Of a stretch of DNA of 64,000 bases, positions 10,261-18,568 are shown piece after piece. How positions within the stretch are numbered: the first letter of the stretch is position 1; every line of letters starts with the position of its first letter. The stretch spans positions 2,728,001-2,792,000 of the forward strand of contig NZ_CP135084.1 of the NCBI RefSeq assembly GCF_032229285.1, given 5' to 3'. Under the pieces are notes generated by a model that saw nothing but the letters and a program-made list of their open reading frames with translations, was not told where the DNA came from and did not search any database. The translations under genes and the position numbers were made by a program. This DNA comes from Rheinheimera sp. MMS21-TC3 (lineage in GTDB: Bacteria; Pseudomonadota; Gammaproteobacteria; Enterobacterales; Alteromonadaceae).

Positions 10261-10674
10261 TTAACCAAATAAAAGTTGCCAAATGCTGACTTTGCGGTGC
10301 TTGTGATATTGCTTACGTAATTTATCAACCGCCTTTAAATGCTGTTTCGCTGCACTAAAATCTTGCGCGACTAGGGCGTGCTCTGCAGCTGTTAATTCCT
10401 GTAATACGAGCTCTAAGCCTTGCTTAAACTTATCCGCTTTATCTTCAGGGAATTCCGCGGTTAATGAGGTTTGAGTTAATAGTTTTAAATTTTCAATATG
10501 CGGCGTCAGTTGTACTATCGTTGTTGCTTCATGCGCTTTTTTATATTGAAAAGCCATTTCTTTCATGGTTTTTTCTAAATCAACGGTTGCCGCTGCAAGA
10601 TTAAATGACAATAAAACGCTTAGGGCGATACCACTAACGCCACTAAAACGGCTTAAGCTAAATCGTGTTTTCAT
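10261..10674 (-). CDS. cybC: Cytochrome b562
   Basis: A 137-residue exported protein matching the four-helix haem protein cytochrome b562. After a signal peptide ending around NLAAA, the mature start VDLEKTM aligns with ADLEDNM of the E. coli protein and places the methionine haem ligand at M37. The C-terminal helix LRKQYHKHR aligns with TRNAYHQKYR and keeps the histidine ligand (H124) and the nearby arginine (R120). There is no CXXCH, so haem would be bound non-covalently. It is a periplasmic electron carrier of uncertain physiological partner. Assignment is by eye but both ligands are present. Confidence 0.82.
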   Translation of the reverse strand: MKTRFSLSRFSGVSGIALSVLLSFNLAAATVDLEKTMKEMAFQYKKAHEATTIVQLTPHIENLKLLTQTSLTAEFPEDKADKFKQGLELVLQELTAAEHALVAQDFSAAKQHLKAVDKLRKQYHKHRKVSIWQLLFG

Positions 10675-10841
10675 ATTAAAGTCTCTAAAAATATTCAGCT
10701 ATTAGTATACCGATTTAAGCCCATTAACGCAGTAACCCCCTTATTAATCTACAGCAAGTTATCTGCTATTGGTCTTACTTTACTTGCGCCAGATAGCGTA
10801 ATATGTACACAATTAGAGCCTGCCCCTAACTGAGACATATT

Positions 10842-12032
10842 ATGAATAAATTGATTAAATCGACTCTCGCTAGTGCGATTGTATTAAGCCTTGCCGCTTG
10901 TAGCAGCAAACCTTCAGTAGTGGACTATGAAACCAAAGCTATGCAATTGGCGCAAAAGCACATTATTATCGATACCCATATTGATGTGCCTTACCGTATA
11001 TACAATAGATGGGAAGATATGAGCCAAGCCACTGAAATTGGTGACTTCGATTTTTACAGAGCCATACAAGGCGGCTTAAACGTGCCTTTTATGTCTATTT
11101 ACATTCCAGCTTCTTATGAAGAAAGCGGTGGTAGTTTTCAGCTAGCCAATCAATTAATTGATAGCATGGAGGCGCTAGTTGGCCGCGCACCTCACAAATT
11201 TGCAATGGCCCCTGACAGTAAAGATGTTATTGCCCAATTTGGTAGCGGTAAAATTTCCTTAGCTCTTGGTATAGAAAACGGCACGCCTATTGAAGGCAAA
11301 CTAGAAAACCTGCAACATTTTTATGACCGCGGCGTACGCTATATCACTTTAGCTCACTCTAAAAGTAACCATATCTCTGATTCCAGCTATGACTCTAACC
11401 ATCAATGGCAAGGCTTAAGTCCCTTTGGTAAAGAGCTAATAGCTGCCATGAATAATATTGGCATGATGGTGGATATCTCACATGTATCTGACGATGCGTT
11501 TTACCAAGCTGTCGCTATTAGTAAAGTCCCTGTTATCGCCTCACACTCTTCTGCACGCCACTTTACACCGGGCTTTGAGCGCAACATGGATGATAAAATG
11601 ATTAAAGCCCTAGCTAAAAATGGCGGTGTTATTCAAGTCAACTTTGGCTCTTCCTTTGTCACTCATCAAGCTAACCAATATGGTGCTTTACGTGCAGCAG
11701 CCGCTAAAAAAGCTGGTGTTGCGAATGATAGAGATTTTGCCGCTAAGTTTAAGGCAGAAAACCCTTACCCATTTGCCAACTTAGATAATGTATTAGATCA
11801 TATTGATCATATAGTTAAATTAGTAGGTATTGATTATGTAGGAATTGGCTCTGATTATGATGGTGTAGGTGACTCACTACCTGAAGGCTTAAAAGATGTC
11901 TCTACCTATCCTACTTTAATTGCGGGCTTATTAGGCCGTGGTTATAGCGAAGCGGATATTGAAAAAATATTATCTGGTAACTTTTTGCGAGTGTGGCGCC
12001 AAGTAGAAGCTTATGCTGCTGCACAAAAGTAA
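10842..12032 (+). CDS. Membrane dipeptidase (peptidase M19) lipoprotein
   Basis: A 396-residue renal-dipeptidase-family zinc enzyme. The lipoprotein signal MNKLIKSTLASAIVLSLAAC ends at C20. Metal-binding and family motifs follow: IDTHIDVPYR, GIENGTPIEGKLENL, TLAHSKSNHISDSSYD, VDISHVSDDAFYQA, VIASHSSARHFTPGFERNMDD and VGIGSDYDGV. These enzymes hydrolyse dipeptides, including some with D-residues. It is the second of three secreted lipoprotein peptidases in the window and sits alone, convergent with a DUF445 gene. Confidence 0.93.
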   Translation: MNKLIKSTLASAIVLSLAACSSKPSVVDYETKAMQLAQKHIIIDTHIDVPYRIYNRWEDMSQATEIGDFDFYRAIQGGLNVPFMSIYIPASYEESGGSFQLANQLIDSMEALVGRAPHKFAMAPDSKDVIAQFGSGKISLALGIENGTPIEGKLENLQHFYDRGVRYITLAHSKSNHISDSSYDSNHQWQGLSPFGKELIAAMNNIGMMVDISHVSDDAFYQAVAISKVPVIASHSSARHFTPGFERNMDDKMIKALAKNGGVIQVNFGSSFVTHQANQYGALRAAAAKKAGVANDRDFAAKFKAENPYPFANLDNVLDHIDHIVKLVGIDYVGIGSDYDGVGDSLPEGLKDVSTYPTLIAGLLGRGYSEADIEKILSGNFLRVWRQVEAYAAAQK

Positions 12033-12045
12033 TTTAAAGCATTAA

Positions 12046-12098
12046 ATAACCTAGCTACACGGTTAAGCCTAATAAACTTAGCCGTGCACTAGGTTAAA
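12046..12098. terminator. Possible hairpin between convergent genes
   Basis: TAACCTAG...ACGG pairs with CCGT...CTAGGTTA across a ~35-base centre between the M19 peptidase and DUF445 genes. The stem is interrupted and there is no clear T run, so its role as terminator is weakly supported. Confidence 0.35.
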
Positions 12099-12105
12099 CA
12101 ATTAT

Positions 12106-12828
12106 TTAGTGTTGAATTAGAGCTGCAATTAAACCTATTACACCACCAAAAAAACCGCCCCATACCACTAGCCAGCCTAAATGCTGACGAATAATACTTT
12201 GCATAATATCTTTAACTAGCTCAGGGGTTAATTCCTGTAACCGGCTTTCCACTATGGTTTGTACTTGCTGTTGTAACTCTTGGCTTTGCTCTGGCTTATT
12301 AAGTTGTGCCAACACTAACTGCTTAAAGTCAGCACTTTGTGCAACATCAGCTAAGGCGGCTTTTAATTTAACTATAAAAGGCTGTTTCAAAGGTAATAGT
12401 GCTTCTGTGCCACCAAACATGGCCAGCATACTGCCAAATGAAGACTGCTCTACAACATTCACTAACGAATCAAAAGCGGGTGATAAATCGGTTTGCTCTA
12501 TTACCGGCTGCAAATCAAGCGGCATAAAGTCTGTTTGCTGCTGCATAAAACGCTGAATATTATCAGCGTTAAAAAACTGTTGCATTATTAACTGCTGAAT
12601 ACCAGCTTTAAACTGATCAAAGCGGATTAAAATAACACCTGAGCCATATAAAAGTGGCACTTTTTCAAACAACATATGTACAGCTAACCAATTAGTTAAG
12701 GCACCAGACAATGCAAACAAACCAACACTTAATACAATAGGTTGCTGCCAATGCCAGCCAACTAACATTACAATTAATGCCAGTAAATTGGTTACTATGT
12801 TTTTATTTAGGCGACTTTTTTCACTCAT
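12106..12828 (-). CDS. DUF445 family membrane protein
   Basis: A 240-residue protein of the DUF445 (YjiN/YheB-like) family. Two N-terminal hydrophobic segments (NLLALIVMLVGWHW and VLSVGLFALSGALTNWLAVHMLFEKVPLLYGSGVI) carry the GALTNWLAVHMLF signature. A soluble helical region follows, and then a C-terminal hydrophobic anchor (LVVWGGFFGGVIGLIAALI). Function is unknown; the layout suggests an inner-membrane protein with a large cytoplasmic or periplasmic loop. Confidence 0.85.
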   Translation of the reverse strand: MSEKSRLNKNIVTNLLALIVMLVGWHWQQPIVLSVGLFALSGALTNWLAVHMLFEKVPLLYGSGVILIRFDQFKAGIQQLIMQQFFNADNIQRFMQQQTDFMPLDLQPVIEQTDLSPAFDSLVNVVEQSSFGSMLAMFGGTEALLPLKQPFIVKLKAALADVAQSADFKQLVLAQLNKPEQSQELQQQVQTIVESRLQELTPELVKDIMQSIIRQHLGWLVVWGGFFGGVIGLIAALIQH

Positions 12829-12909
12829 GCTAATTAGCTCTCAACACCAAAATGATTTGGTGCTGATTTTAATCAGCCCAGCCCCTACTAGCAAGCCTTG
12901 TACTATTAA

Positions 12910-13098
12910 CTAGTTATATCCTAGCTCAGCACAATGTGCAGTTTCCACTTCCTGATACGATAGCAGGGGTTCATCTGCATCTTGCTCAGCCCAAACAAAG
13001 CTTAAAGCTTGATGCTCTTGCTCAGTTAAAGCAAAAGCTTTTTGCTGCTGAAAGAAAAACCGTTGTTGCTGAATATGACTAGGTTTAACGGCACTCAT
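12910..13098 (-). CDS. Small uncharacterised protein, 62 residues
   Basis: A short frame that I do not recognise. It is supported by an AAGGAG placed correctly ahead of its ATG. The product is soluble, rich in glutamine and aromatic residues at the N-terminus (HIQQQRFFFQQQKAF) and acidic at the C-terminus, with one cysteine and no signal or membrane segment. It lies between DUF445 and DUF3617 genes with no operon partner. Confidence 0.55.
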   Translation of the reverse strand: MSAVKPSHIQQQRFFFQQQKAFALTEQEHQALSFVWAEQDADEPLLSYQEVETAHCAELGYN

Positions 13099-13369
13099 AA
13101 TAGACTCCTTGTGACCCGATAAAGTGGCGCCCAGTTAAAATATCTTAGCTGTTCGCTATTTAAGATTAGCATAGACTGCACAAACTGACCTGAAACTGAA
13201 CTGGTCATCAGACTAGTTGCCTTTAAGCGGGTTTATATTTGACCAAAACCTATTCTATAAAAAACTGACCACAAGTAGCCATACAAGCACTTTGCAGTTT
13301 ACGCTATTAACGCCTATGCTTGCAGTTTGACATTTTCACTGCTTAATATAATTGCCAAGGAGGCTTATT

Positions 13370-13927
13370 ATGCACACTAATAAAGCACAGTTACCTTTTG
13401 TTATTACCAGCGCCTTACTTATAACTGCGCTGTCTACAAGCTTTACAGCTACAGCTGAAACTGAAGCTACAAAAATAAATATTGAGCCAGGCTTATGGCA
13501 ATATAATTTCAGCATTAAAACTGAGAGTGGTGAACTAGAACGCACAATGCAAAAAATGGAACAAACACTAGCTAATATACCAGCTGCTCAACGCGACATG
13601 ATGAAAAAAATGATGGCTAGCCAAGGTGTTTCTTTTGATTTTAAAAACACCTCAGTTCAGGTTTGTTTAACTCAGCAAGATATTGACCGCGGTCAGATGC
13701 CACAACAAGAGGGCTGCAAACAAAATGTCAAACAAACTAGCGCCAACAGCTACAGCTTCACTTTTAGTTGCGACACCAACCCTCCCAGTAGCGGCAGTGG
13801 TGTTATGACTTTAGATGGCCGCAAAGCCTATACCGGCAATGCCAACTTTACCACCCAGCTAAATGGTAAAGCAGAGCAAATGACCATGCAACAAAGTGGT
13901 AAATGGCTTAAAGCAGATTGCGGTTAA
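13370..13927 (+). CDS. DUF3617 family exported protein
   Basis: About 185 residues. The ATG at 13370 has a strong AAGGAGG eight bases upstream; an earlier in-frame start at 13352 would add six residues and lacks one. A signal peptide (FVITSALLITALSTSFTATAE) precedes the family pattern INIEPGLWQYNFSIKTES, a middle segment with KMMASQGVSFDF and QVCLTQQDID, and a paired-cysteine C-terminal half (EGCKQNV, FSCDTNPP, ending KADCG). The family is periplasmic with no established function. It stands alone. Confidence 0.85.
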   Translation: MHTNKAQLPFVITSALLITALSTSFTATAETEATKINIEPGLWQYNFSIKTESGELERTMQKMEQTLANIPAAQRDMMKKMMASQGVSFDFKNTSVQVCLTQQDIDRGQMPQQEGCKQNVKQTSANSYSFTFSCDTNPPSSGSGVMTLDGRKAYTGNANFTTQLNGKAEQMTMQQSGKWLKADCG

Positions 13928-14060
13928 TTTTTAGCGCTACTTATAGTTAAAGCCTGCCATAAAAAATGCTGATAACGAGATTCTATCGGCATTTACTTCT
14001 ATTGTTTTATCTTACCGTGCAGCTAACGCTCTATAGTTGTCTAAAAAGCTATCGTAAATA

Positions 14061-14630
14061 TTAAAATAGCAATGACAACTGCGCACCAATCGTAGTGCGG
14101 CTAAACCGCTTATTGTCACCATTCACTTGATAATCAATTGGCAGTGAATTCGGGTAAAAACTCTGATATTGCAAGTTATAATAATTGCCGTAAAAATCAA
14201 GCCGGATATTCGGCTGCAATTTAAGCTCAAGCCCTACTTTGGCCATTCCATGGCAACAGTTGTTGCTATTACTGTCATTTTCAATCCATTCCAACAGGCT
14301 GCCACTTAAGTCAAAACCAGCCTGAAAATAAGGACTAAGCCACCAGTCCATACCCAATCGTGCATATAAAAATACTGGCCTTATACGGCCTTCAGAATAG
14401 TCAGCCGGTTGCTGCTTCAAAGTAATACGCTGATAACTTAAACCAAATTGCATATATAGATCGTTTCGATCTACTTTGCGTAACCCTAATGCAAAACCAG
14501 ACGTTTCAGCTTTATCTGCGTGCTCGGTAAATACTGAAAACACTTTTTCAGTATCGGCAAATACAGCCTCAGCAGGGCTTGCAACTAAAGCACCAAAAAT
14601 GATCAACCCCGCCATTACAACTTTACACAT
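14061..14630 (-). CDS. Putative outer-membrane beta-barrel protein
   Basis: About 189 residues from the ATG at 14630, where a signal peptide begins (MCKVVMAGLIIFGALVASPAEA). The frame continues upstream to 14741, but that extension does not look like a secretion signal. The mature part alternates polar and hydrophobic residues with many aromatics (LYMQFGLSYQRITL, RPVFLYARLGMDWWLSPYFQAGFDLSG, IRLDFYGNYYNLQYQSFYP), as in small beta-barrels. It ends in TTIGAQLSLLF with the C-terminal phenylalanine used for outer-membrane insertion. No family recognised; the ribosome site is weak. Confidence 0.65.
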   Translation of the reverse strand: MCKVVMAGLIIFGALVASPAEAVFADTEKVFSVFTEHADKAETSGFALGLRKVDRNDLYMQFGLSYQRITLKQQPADYSEGRIRPVFLYARLGMDWWLSPYFQAGFDLSGSLLEWIENDSNSNNCCHGMAKVGLELKLQPNIRLDFYGNYYNLQYQSFYPNSLPIDYQVNGDNKRFSRTTIGAQLSLLF

Positions 14631-14814
14631 TAGCAACCCACACCTTAAATTAACACCGTTAACATTAAGCCGCTGATAGTACTTTAAAACGTTACAAGTT
14701 AAAAGCGTGAAAGATAAATAGTAAGTATTACTAATAACCATTTAATAAATACAGATAACATATTGTATAGTCATGTCTTTAATGCATTATCTCCCCAATA
14801 AGTGAGCCGTTACT

Positions 14815-15534
14815 ATGTGGCTAAATACAGAGCATATTACCGATGCGGCGATACGCAGCTATCGCAAGGCACTACTGTGCGCTCGCCCTAACCATGTGGT
14901 TATTGATAATTTATTTGATAACATAAAGTTGCAGCAAGTTATTAGTGTTTTACAGCAAGATAACCAATGGCAAACCCAGCGGCACAGCTACTCTGCTTTA
15001 TATGTCGATAACACTAAGTGGCAAAAAACCAGCAGCAAGCAACGTTTTGTCCAGCGAGATATTTGGCAACGCACTGCGCCAAGTTCTGATAACACTTCTG
15101 CGGCTATTGCTTTAAACAATAGCGCCAGTGAATTTTTAGCATATTTACGTAGTGTTGAATTTATGGCGTTGTTATCAAAAATTTTTAAAGTGCATTTAAC
15201 CGATATTAACGTGGCTAACCCGGCGATTAATACCAATTATTTTCGCTTAGCCGCAACCGACTTTGTAAACCTACACGCCGATGACTCGCCAGGGCGAGAA
15301 GTATGCATGCTGTTATATTTAAATAAACATTGGCACAGCAACCACGAAAATAACGGTGGTGAATTGGTTTTTAAAGGCACGAATAACTGCCCTATTAAGA
15401 TCGCGCCGTTGTACAACCGCTGTGTGTTGTTTGACCCATCCTCTGCAGGCTCAGAGCATTGGGTGAAGCCAGTAGCAACTACGCAATACCAACTGTATCG
15501 CTATAACGTTACTAGTTGGTATTGGTCTGAGTGA
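14815..15534 (+). CDS. 2-oxoglutarate/Fe(II)-dependent oxygenase (prolyl-hydroxylase-like)
   Basis: A 239-residue protein with the double-stranded beta-helix iron motif. HAD in FVNLHADDSPGREV supplies the first histidine and aspartate, EHWVKPV supplies the distal histidine, and QLYRYNVTSWYW supplies the arginine expected to bind 2-oxoglutarate. The intervening LLYLNKHW...NGGELVF fits the prolyl-4-hydroxylase-like group. The N-terminal ~90 residues resemble the leader region of similar oxygenases (VIDNLFDNIKLQQVISVL). The substrate is unknown; relatives hydroxylate proteins or small molecules. Monocistronic, with a weak ribosome site. Confidence 0.82.
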   Translation: MWLNTEHITDAAIRSYRKALLCARPNHVVIDNLFDNIKLQQVISVLQQDNQWQTQRHSYSALYVDNTKWQKTSSKQRFVQRDIWQRTAPSSDNTSAAIALNNSASEFLAYLRSVEFMALLSKIFKVHLTDINVANPAINTNYFRLAATDFVNLHADDSPGREVCMLLYLNKHWHSNHENNGGELVFKGTNNCPIKIAPLYNRCVLFDPSSAGSEHWVKPVATTQYQLYRYNVTSWYWSE

Positions 15535-15545
15535 TTATTTAATTG

Positions 15546-15777
15546 TCGAACATAGGGTTCTAACCAAGTTCTCGTTTCTGCGCATTAAACAACAAAGCCC
15601 ACGCTTTTGCTTCGTTAGCCTAAGGTGTAAATTGCTGGAGAGATTGTTTCGGGCTTCCTGCCCTACACCCTTCGGGCCGCACTAAAGTGCGTGCCAATTC
15701 GTTCCTGACGAATTGGTCGAACTACAGAGTTCGAACCAAGTTCTCGTTTCTGCGCTTTAAACAACAAAGCCCACGCT
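15546..15777. repeat. Pair of ~60-bp direct repeats beside tRNA-Ser
   Basis: The stretch from about 15546 to 15608 recurs with few changes at 15718-15777. Both contain CCAAGTTCTCGTTTCTGCGC and AACAACAAAGCCCACGCTT. In the right copy this becomes the left arm of the tRNA-Ser terminator; the left copy lacks the matching right arm. The ~110 bases between the repeats are filled with hairpins. Confidence 0.8.
15651..15733. repeat. Cluster of five short consecutive hairpins
   Basis: Perfect inverted repeats follow one another: GGGC/GCCC (15651-15663), CCC/GGG (15668-15676), GCACT/AGTGC (15679-15690), CCAATTCGT/ACGAATTGG (15694-15716) and CGAACT/AGTTCG (15718-15733). The tRNA-Ser terminator follows as a sixth. 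No ORF explains this region. Confidence 0.7.
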
Positions 15778-15799
15778 TATAGCGTGGGCTTTGTTGTTT
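15759..15799 (-). terminator. Terminator of tRNA-Ser(GGA)
   Basis: A 19-bp perfect stem (15759-15777 and 15781-15799) with the core AGCCCACGCT / AGCGTGGGCT and a 3-base loop lies just downstream of the minus-strand tRNA. On that strand the right arm reads GGGCTTTGTTGTTT, which is T-rich. Confidence 0.75.
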
Positions 15800-15803
15800 A
15801 AGA

Positions 15804-15893
15804 TGGCGGAGAAAGAGAGATTCGAACTCTCGTTAGGGGTTAACCTAAACACACTTTCCAGGCGTGCGCCTTCAGCCACTCAGCCATTTCTCC
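15804..15893 (-). tRNA. tRNA-Ser (anticodon GGA)
   Basis: A 90-base type II tRNA with a long variable arm. The acceptor stem GGAGAAA/TTTCTCC is followed by an encoded GCCA 3' end. The anticodon loop CTGGAAA reads GGA (UCC/UCU codons), and the T arm is AGAGTTCGAATCTCT. Confidence 0.97.
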
Positions 15894-15917
15894 GGTGCTT
15901 GGATCACAAGCGCGGCT

Positions 15918-15946
15918 ATACTAGATAAAATATGCTGTTGCTGCAA
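15918..15946 (-). promoter_or_regulatory. Probable sigma-70 promoter of tRNA-Ser(GGA)
   Basis: On the minus strand TTGCAG (15941-15946), a 17-base spacer and TAGTAT (15918-15923) are followed by a GC-rich discriminator (GCCGCGC), a pattern typical of stable-RNA promoters. Confidence 0.5.
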
Positions 15947-16017
15947 GTATTATCCGGTTTAACCGGCTGAAAAAGCTTACTATCGCTGGCTTTTTCAGCG
16001 CTTTTGGTACGCAAAAA

Positions 16018-17076
16018 CTAAGCGTTGCCTTTTACTTTCATGTTTAACTCTTTAGCGAAGTTTAACATTCTATTTAAAGGCACTAAGGCTTTTTCTCGAA
16101 TATCGGCATCGACAAAGATTTCATGTCCGGTTGCGTCTACTAAAGCTGATTCAATTGACTTTAAGCCGTTCATTGCCATCCACGGGCAGTGAGCACAGCT
16201 ACGGCATGTTGCGCCGTTGCCACCGGTTGGGGCTTCGATAAAGGTTTTATTCGGCATTTGTTGCTGCATTTTGTAGAAAATGCCTTTGTCGGTTGCCACA
16301 ATAAAAGTGTCGTTAGGTAAAGTTTGGCTAGCTTTTATTAATTGGCTAGTTGAACCTACCGCATCTGCTAGCTGTACCACGTTGTCAGGCGATTCAGGGT
16401 GAACAAGCACCGCCGCTTCAGGATACTGCTTTTTAAGCTCTATAAGCGCGTTGGCTTTGAATTCGTCGTGCACAATACAAGCGGCGTCCCATAACAACAT
16501 GTCAGCGCCTGTTTGCTTTTGCACATAATGGCCTAGATGCTTATCTGGTCCCCAGATAATTTTTTTGCCTTGGCTATCTAGATAATCTACAACATCTAAG
16601 GCGATAGACGAGGTGACTACCCAGTCTGCACGTGCTTTTACGGCTGCTGACGTATTGGCATAAACAACCACCACGCGATCTGGATGTTGATCACAAAAGT
16701 CTGAAAACGGTTTAGCTGGGCAACCTAAGTCTAGCGAACAGTTAGCCTCAAGAGTTGGCATTAACACCGTTTTGTTTGGCGTTAATATTTTAGCCGTTTC
16801 ACCCATAAACTTAACACCAGCGACAATTAAGGTGCTAGCGGGGTGTTCATTACCAAAACGTGCCATTTCTAGCGAGTCTGAAACACAGCCGCCGGTTTCT
16901 TCGGCTAAGGCTTGAATTTCAGGATCAGTATAATAGTGCGCAACTAATACAGCGTCTTTTTGCTGCAATAAGGTTTTAATGCGTTCTTTGTACGCAAGCT
17001 TTTCATCGCTATTTAGCGGCTTTGGTTTTGCAGGAAAAATAAAATCACGCTCTGTGAAATACGACGATTGTTCCAT
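16018..17076 (-). CDS. nadA: Quinolinate synthase
   Basis: A 352-residue iron-sulfur enzyme that condenses iminoaspartate with dihydroxyacetone phosphate to quinolinate in NAD synthesis. Cysteines expected to hold the 4Fe-4S cluster lie in NCSLDLGCP and in [36 protein letters not shown] and [12 protein letters not shown] are strong family signatures. It starts about 80 bases after the tRNA-Lys array on the same strand, which may contribute read-through transcription. nadB is not in the window. Confidence 0.97.
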   Translation of the reverse strand: MEQSSYFTERDFIFPAKPKPLNSDEKLAYKERIKTLLQQKDAVLVAHYYTDPEIQALAEETGGCVSDSLEMARFGNEHPASTLIVAGVKFMGETAKILTPNKTVLMPTLEANCSLDLGCPAKPFSDFCDQHPDRVVVVYANTSAAVKARADWVVTSSIALDVVDYLDSQGKKIIWGPDKHLGHYVQKQTGADMLLWDAACIVHDEFKANALIELKKQYPEAAVLVHPESPDNVVQLADAVGSTSQLIKASQTLPNDTFIVATDKGIFYKMQQQMPNKTFIEAPTGGNGATCRSCAHCPWMAMNGLKSIESALVDATGHEIFVDADIREKALVPLNRMLNFAKELNMKVKGNA

Positions 17077-17159
17077 AGGGCTAACTCTATATTGATGACT
17101 ATTTTAATGCTGGCTATTATAGCGACTTGCAATAATAAAAGACAGTAGATAAGGATGCA

Positions 17160-17235
17160 TGGTGGGTCATGATGGATTCGAACCATCGACCAATGGATTA
17201 AAAGTCCACTGCTCTACCGACTGAGCTAATGACCC
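17160..17235 (-). tRNA. tRNA-Lys (anticodon TTT), copy 1
   Basis: A 76-base tRNA on the minus strand with acceptor stem GGGTCAT/ATGACCC, an encoded CCA end and anticodon loop CTTTTAA. It is the last of four tandem copies in transcription order. D-loop variant AGTCGGTAG, as in copy 2. Confidence 0.98.
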
Positions 17236-17256
17236 ATGCAGGAAAGTGATAAAAAG

Positions 17257-17332
17257 TGGTGGGTCATGATGGATTCGAACCATCGACCAATGGATTAAAA
17301 GTCCACTGCTCTACCGACTGAGCTAATGACCC
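17257..17332 (-). tRNA. tRNA-Lys (anticodon TTT), copy 2
   Basis: Identical 76-base sequence to copy 1, with a 21-base spacer between them. The encoded CCA and the CTTTTAA anticodon loop are present. Confidence 0.98.
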
Positions 17333-17349
17333 AAACAGGGTTATCGAAA

Positions 17350-17425
17350 TGGTGGGTCATGATGGATTCGAACCATCGACCAATGGATTAAAAGTCCACT
17401 GCTCTACCGGCTGAGCTAATGACCC
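17350..17425 (-). tRNA. tRNA-Lys (anticodon TTT), copy 3
   Basis: Differs from copies 1 and 2 by one base in the D-loop region (AGCCGGTAG). It is separated from copy 2 by 17 bases. Confidence 0.98.
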
Positions 17426-17449
17426 TTTTCGATATATGTTTGCGCGGCT

Positions 17450-17525
17450 TGGTGGGTCATGATGGATTCGAACCATCGACCAATGGATTAAAAGTCCACT
17501 GCTCTACCGGCTGAGCTAATGACCC
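17450..17525 (-). tRNA. tRNA-Lys (anticodon TTT), copy 4
   Basis: First in transcription order and identical to copy 3. It carries the encoded CCA end. A likely promoter lies immediately upstream. Confidence 0.98.
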
Positions 17526-17540
17526 TCACCGCGGACGCAT

Positions 17541-17568
17541 ATCTTACTGATTTACGGCTTGAGTGCAA
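17541..17568 (-). promoter_or_regulatory. Probable promoter of the tRNA-Lys array
   Basis: On the minus strand TTGCAC (17563-17568), a 16-base spacer and TAAGAT (17541-17546) are followed by a GC-rich discriminator (GCGTCCGCGG) just before the first tRNA. Confidence 0.4.
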
Positions 17569-17675
17569 GAAAAAACTGGTAAAAATAAGCACAAAGCAGG
17601 TTAACTGCTCAAAATGCCAGCGCTGAGCAGTTAATTATTAACAAAATTGATTAAAATGTTATATAGAGGCAAGAA

Positions 17676-17733
17676 AATAGCTCTCTAATTTAACTCTTAG
17701 ATTTTGTATCTTAGGCTAAATTAGAGAGCTATT
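17676..17733 (-). terminator. Hairpin terminator of the tol-pal operon
   Basis: A 17-bp perfect inverted repeat AATAGCTCTCTAATTTA / TAAATTAGAGAGCTATT spans a 24-base centre. On the minus strand it ends TATTTTCTTG. It starts 12 bases after the cpoB stop. Confidence 0.75.
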
Positions 17734-17744
17734 TATTACTGTTA

Positions 17745-18542
17745 TTATTGCAAGGCGCTGAGGCGATCTTGGGCTAACTTAACCGTAGTACCTGTTTTAA
17801 ATTTACTGACTAATTGTTGATAATATTTTTTAGCGGCAGCTTTATTGTTTTCACGCTCGGCTACCTGACCTAACTTTAATAAAGCATCGGCCACTTTTGT
17901 TGAATTAGGATAAGTACCTACAACACGCTCAAATTGGGTTTTAGCTTTAGCCAGTTCATTTTTATTAAATAACAGCTGGCCTAACCAAAAATGAGCATTA
18001 GCGGCATAAGTAGAATTAGGGTAAGTATGAATAAAGTTCTCAAACTCTGGTATAGCAGCGTCATAGCGACGGTCCTTTAATACCATATTGACGGCTTTGT
18101 CATAAGCTTGATTTTCTAACACATCTGAAGAGTAAGTTGTTTCAGCTACTTGGGGTGAAATAGTTGAGCTATCTACACTACTAGTGCCAGCTTGTTGTAC
18201 CTCTGATACCCGTCGATCAATTTCTTGATATAAATCACGCTGCCGTTGTAAGATTTCTTCAAGTTGATACGCATGGGTTTCTGTCACACCGCGCAATTCG
18301 CTTACTTCATCTAACAACATTTGTAATTGCTGTTGCATGCGAATTTGGCCATCTGATCGCGCTTCAACAATGCGCTCTAACATAGCTAAGCGCTGTTCTA
18401 AACTACCTGTTGGTATAGTTTGCGAACCACTAGCCACCGTAGCTGAACGATTAAGGTTAATATCCGTTACCGGAGCGGGATTGGCATTAGCACTGGCATG
18501 TGCCAGTACTAATGCTGCTAACAAAGTAAATTTAGCTTTCAT
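17745..18542 (-). CDS. cpoB: Cell-division coordinator CpoB (Tol-Pal accessory, YbgF)
   Basis: A 265-residue periplasmic protein with a signal peptide (KFTLLAALVLAHASANA). An N-terminal coiled-coil follows at roughly residues 45-115, the TolA-binding trimerisation region (MLERIVEARSDGQIRMQQQLQ). The C-terminal half, from about residue 140, is TPR-like (YDKAVNMVLKDRRYDAAIPEFENFI, AHFWLGQLLFNKNELAKAKTQFERVV). CpoB links peptidoglycan synthesis to outer-membrane constriction. It is the last gene of the tol-pal operon. Confidence 0.95.
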   Translation of the reverse strand: MKAKFTLLAALVLAHASANANPAPVTDINLNRSATVASGSQTIPTGSLEQRLAMLERIVEARSDGQIRMQQQLQMLLDEVSELRGVTETHAYQLEEILQRQRDLYQEIDRRVSEVQQAGTSSVDSSTISPQVAETTYSSDVLENQAYDKAVNMVLKDRRYDAAIPEFENFIHTYPNSTYAANAHFWLGQLLFNKNELAKAKTQFERVVGTYPNSTKVADALLKLGQVAERENNKAAAKKYYQQLVSKFKTGTTVKLAQDRLSALQ

Positions 18543-18568
18543 GCGAGTCGTTTATTAAAATTAAGATA

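Noticed and set aside
17160..17525. Four evenly spaced ~76-base repeats considered as a repeat array or mobile element.
   Set aside because: Each folds as a complete tRNA-Lys with its own CCA end.
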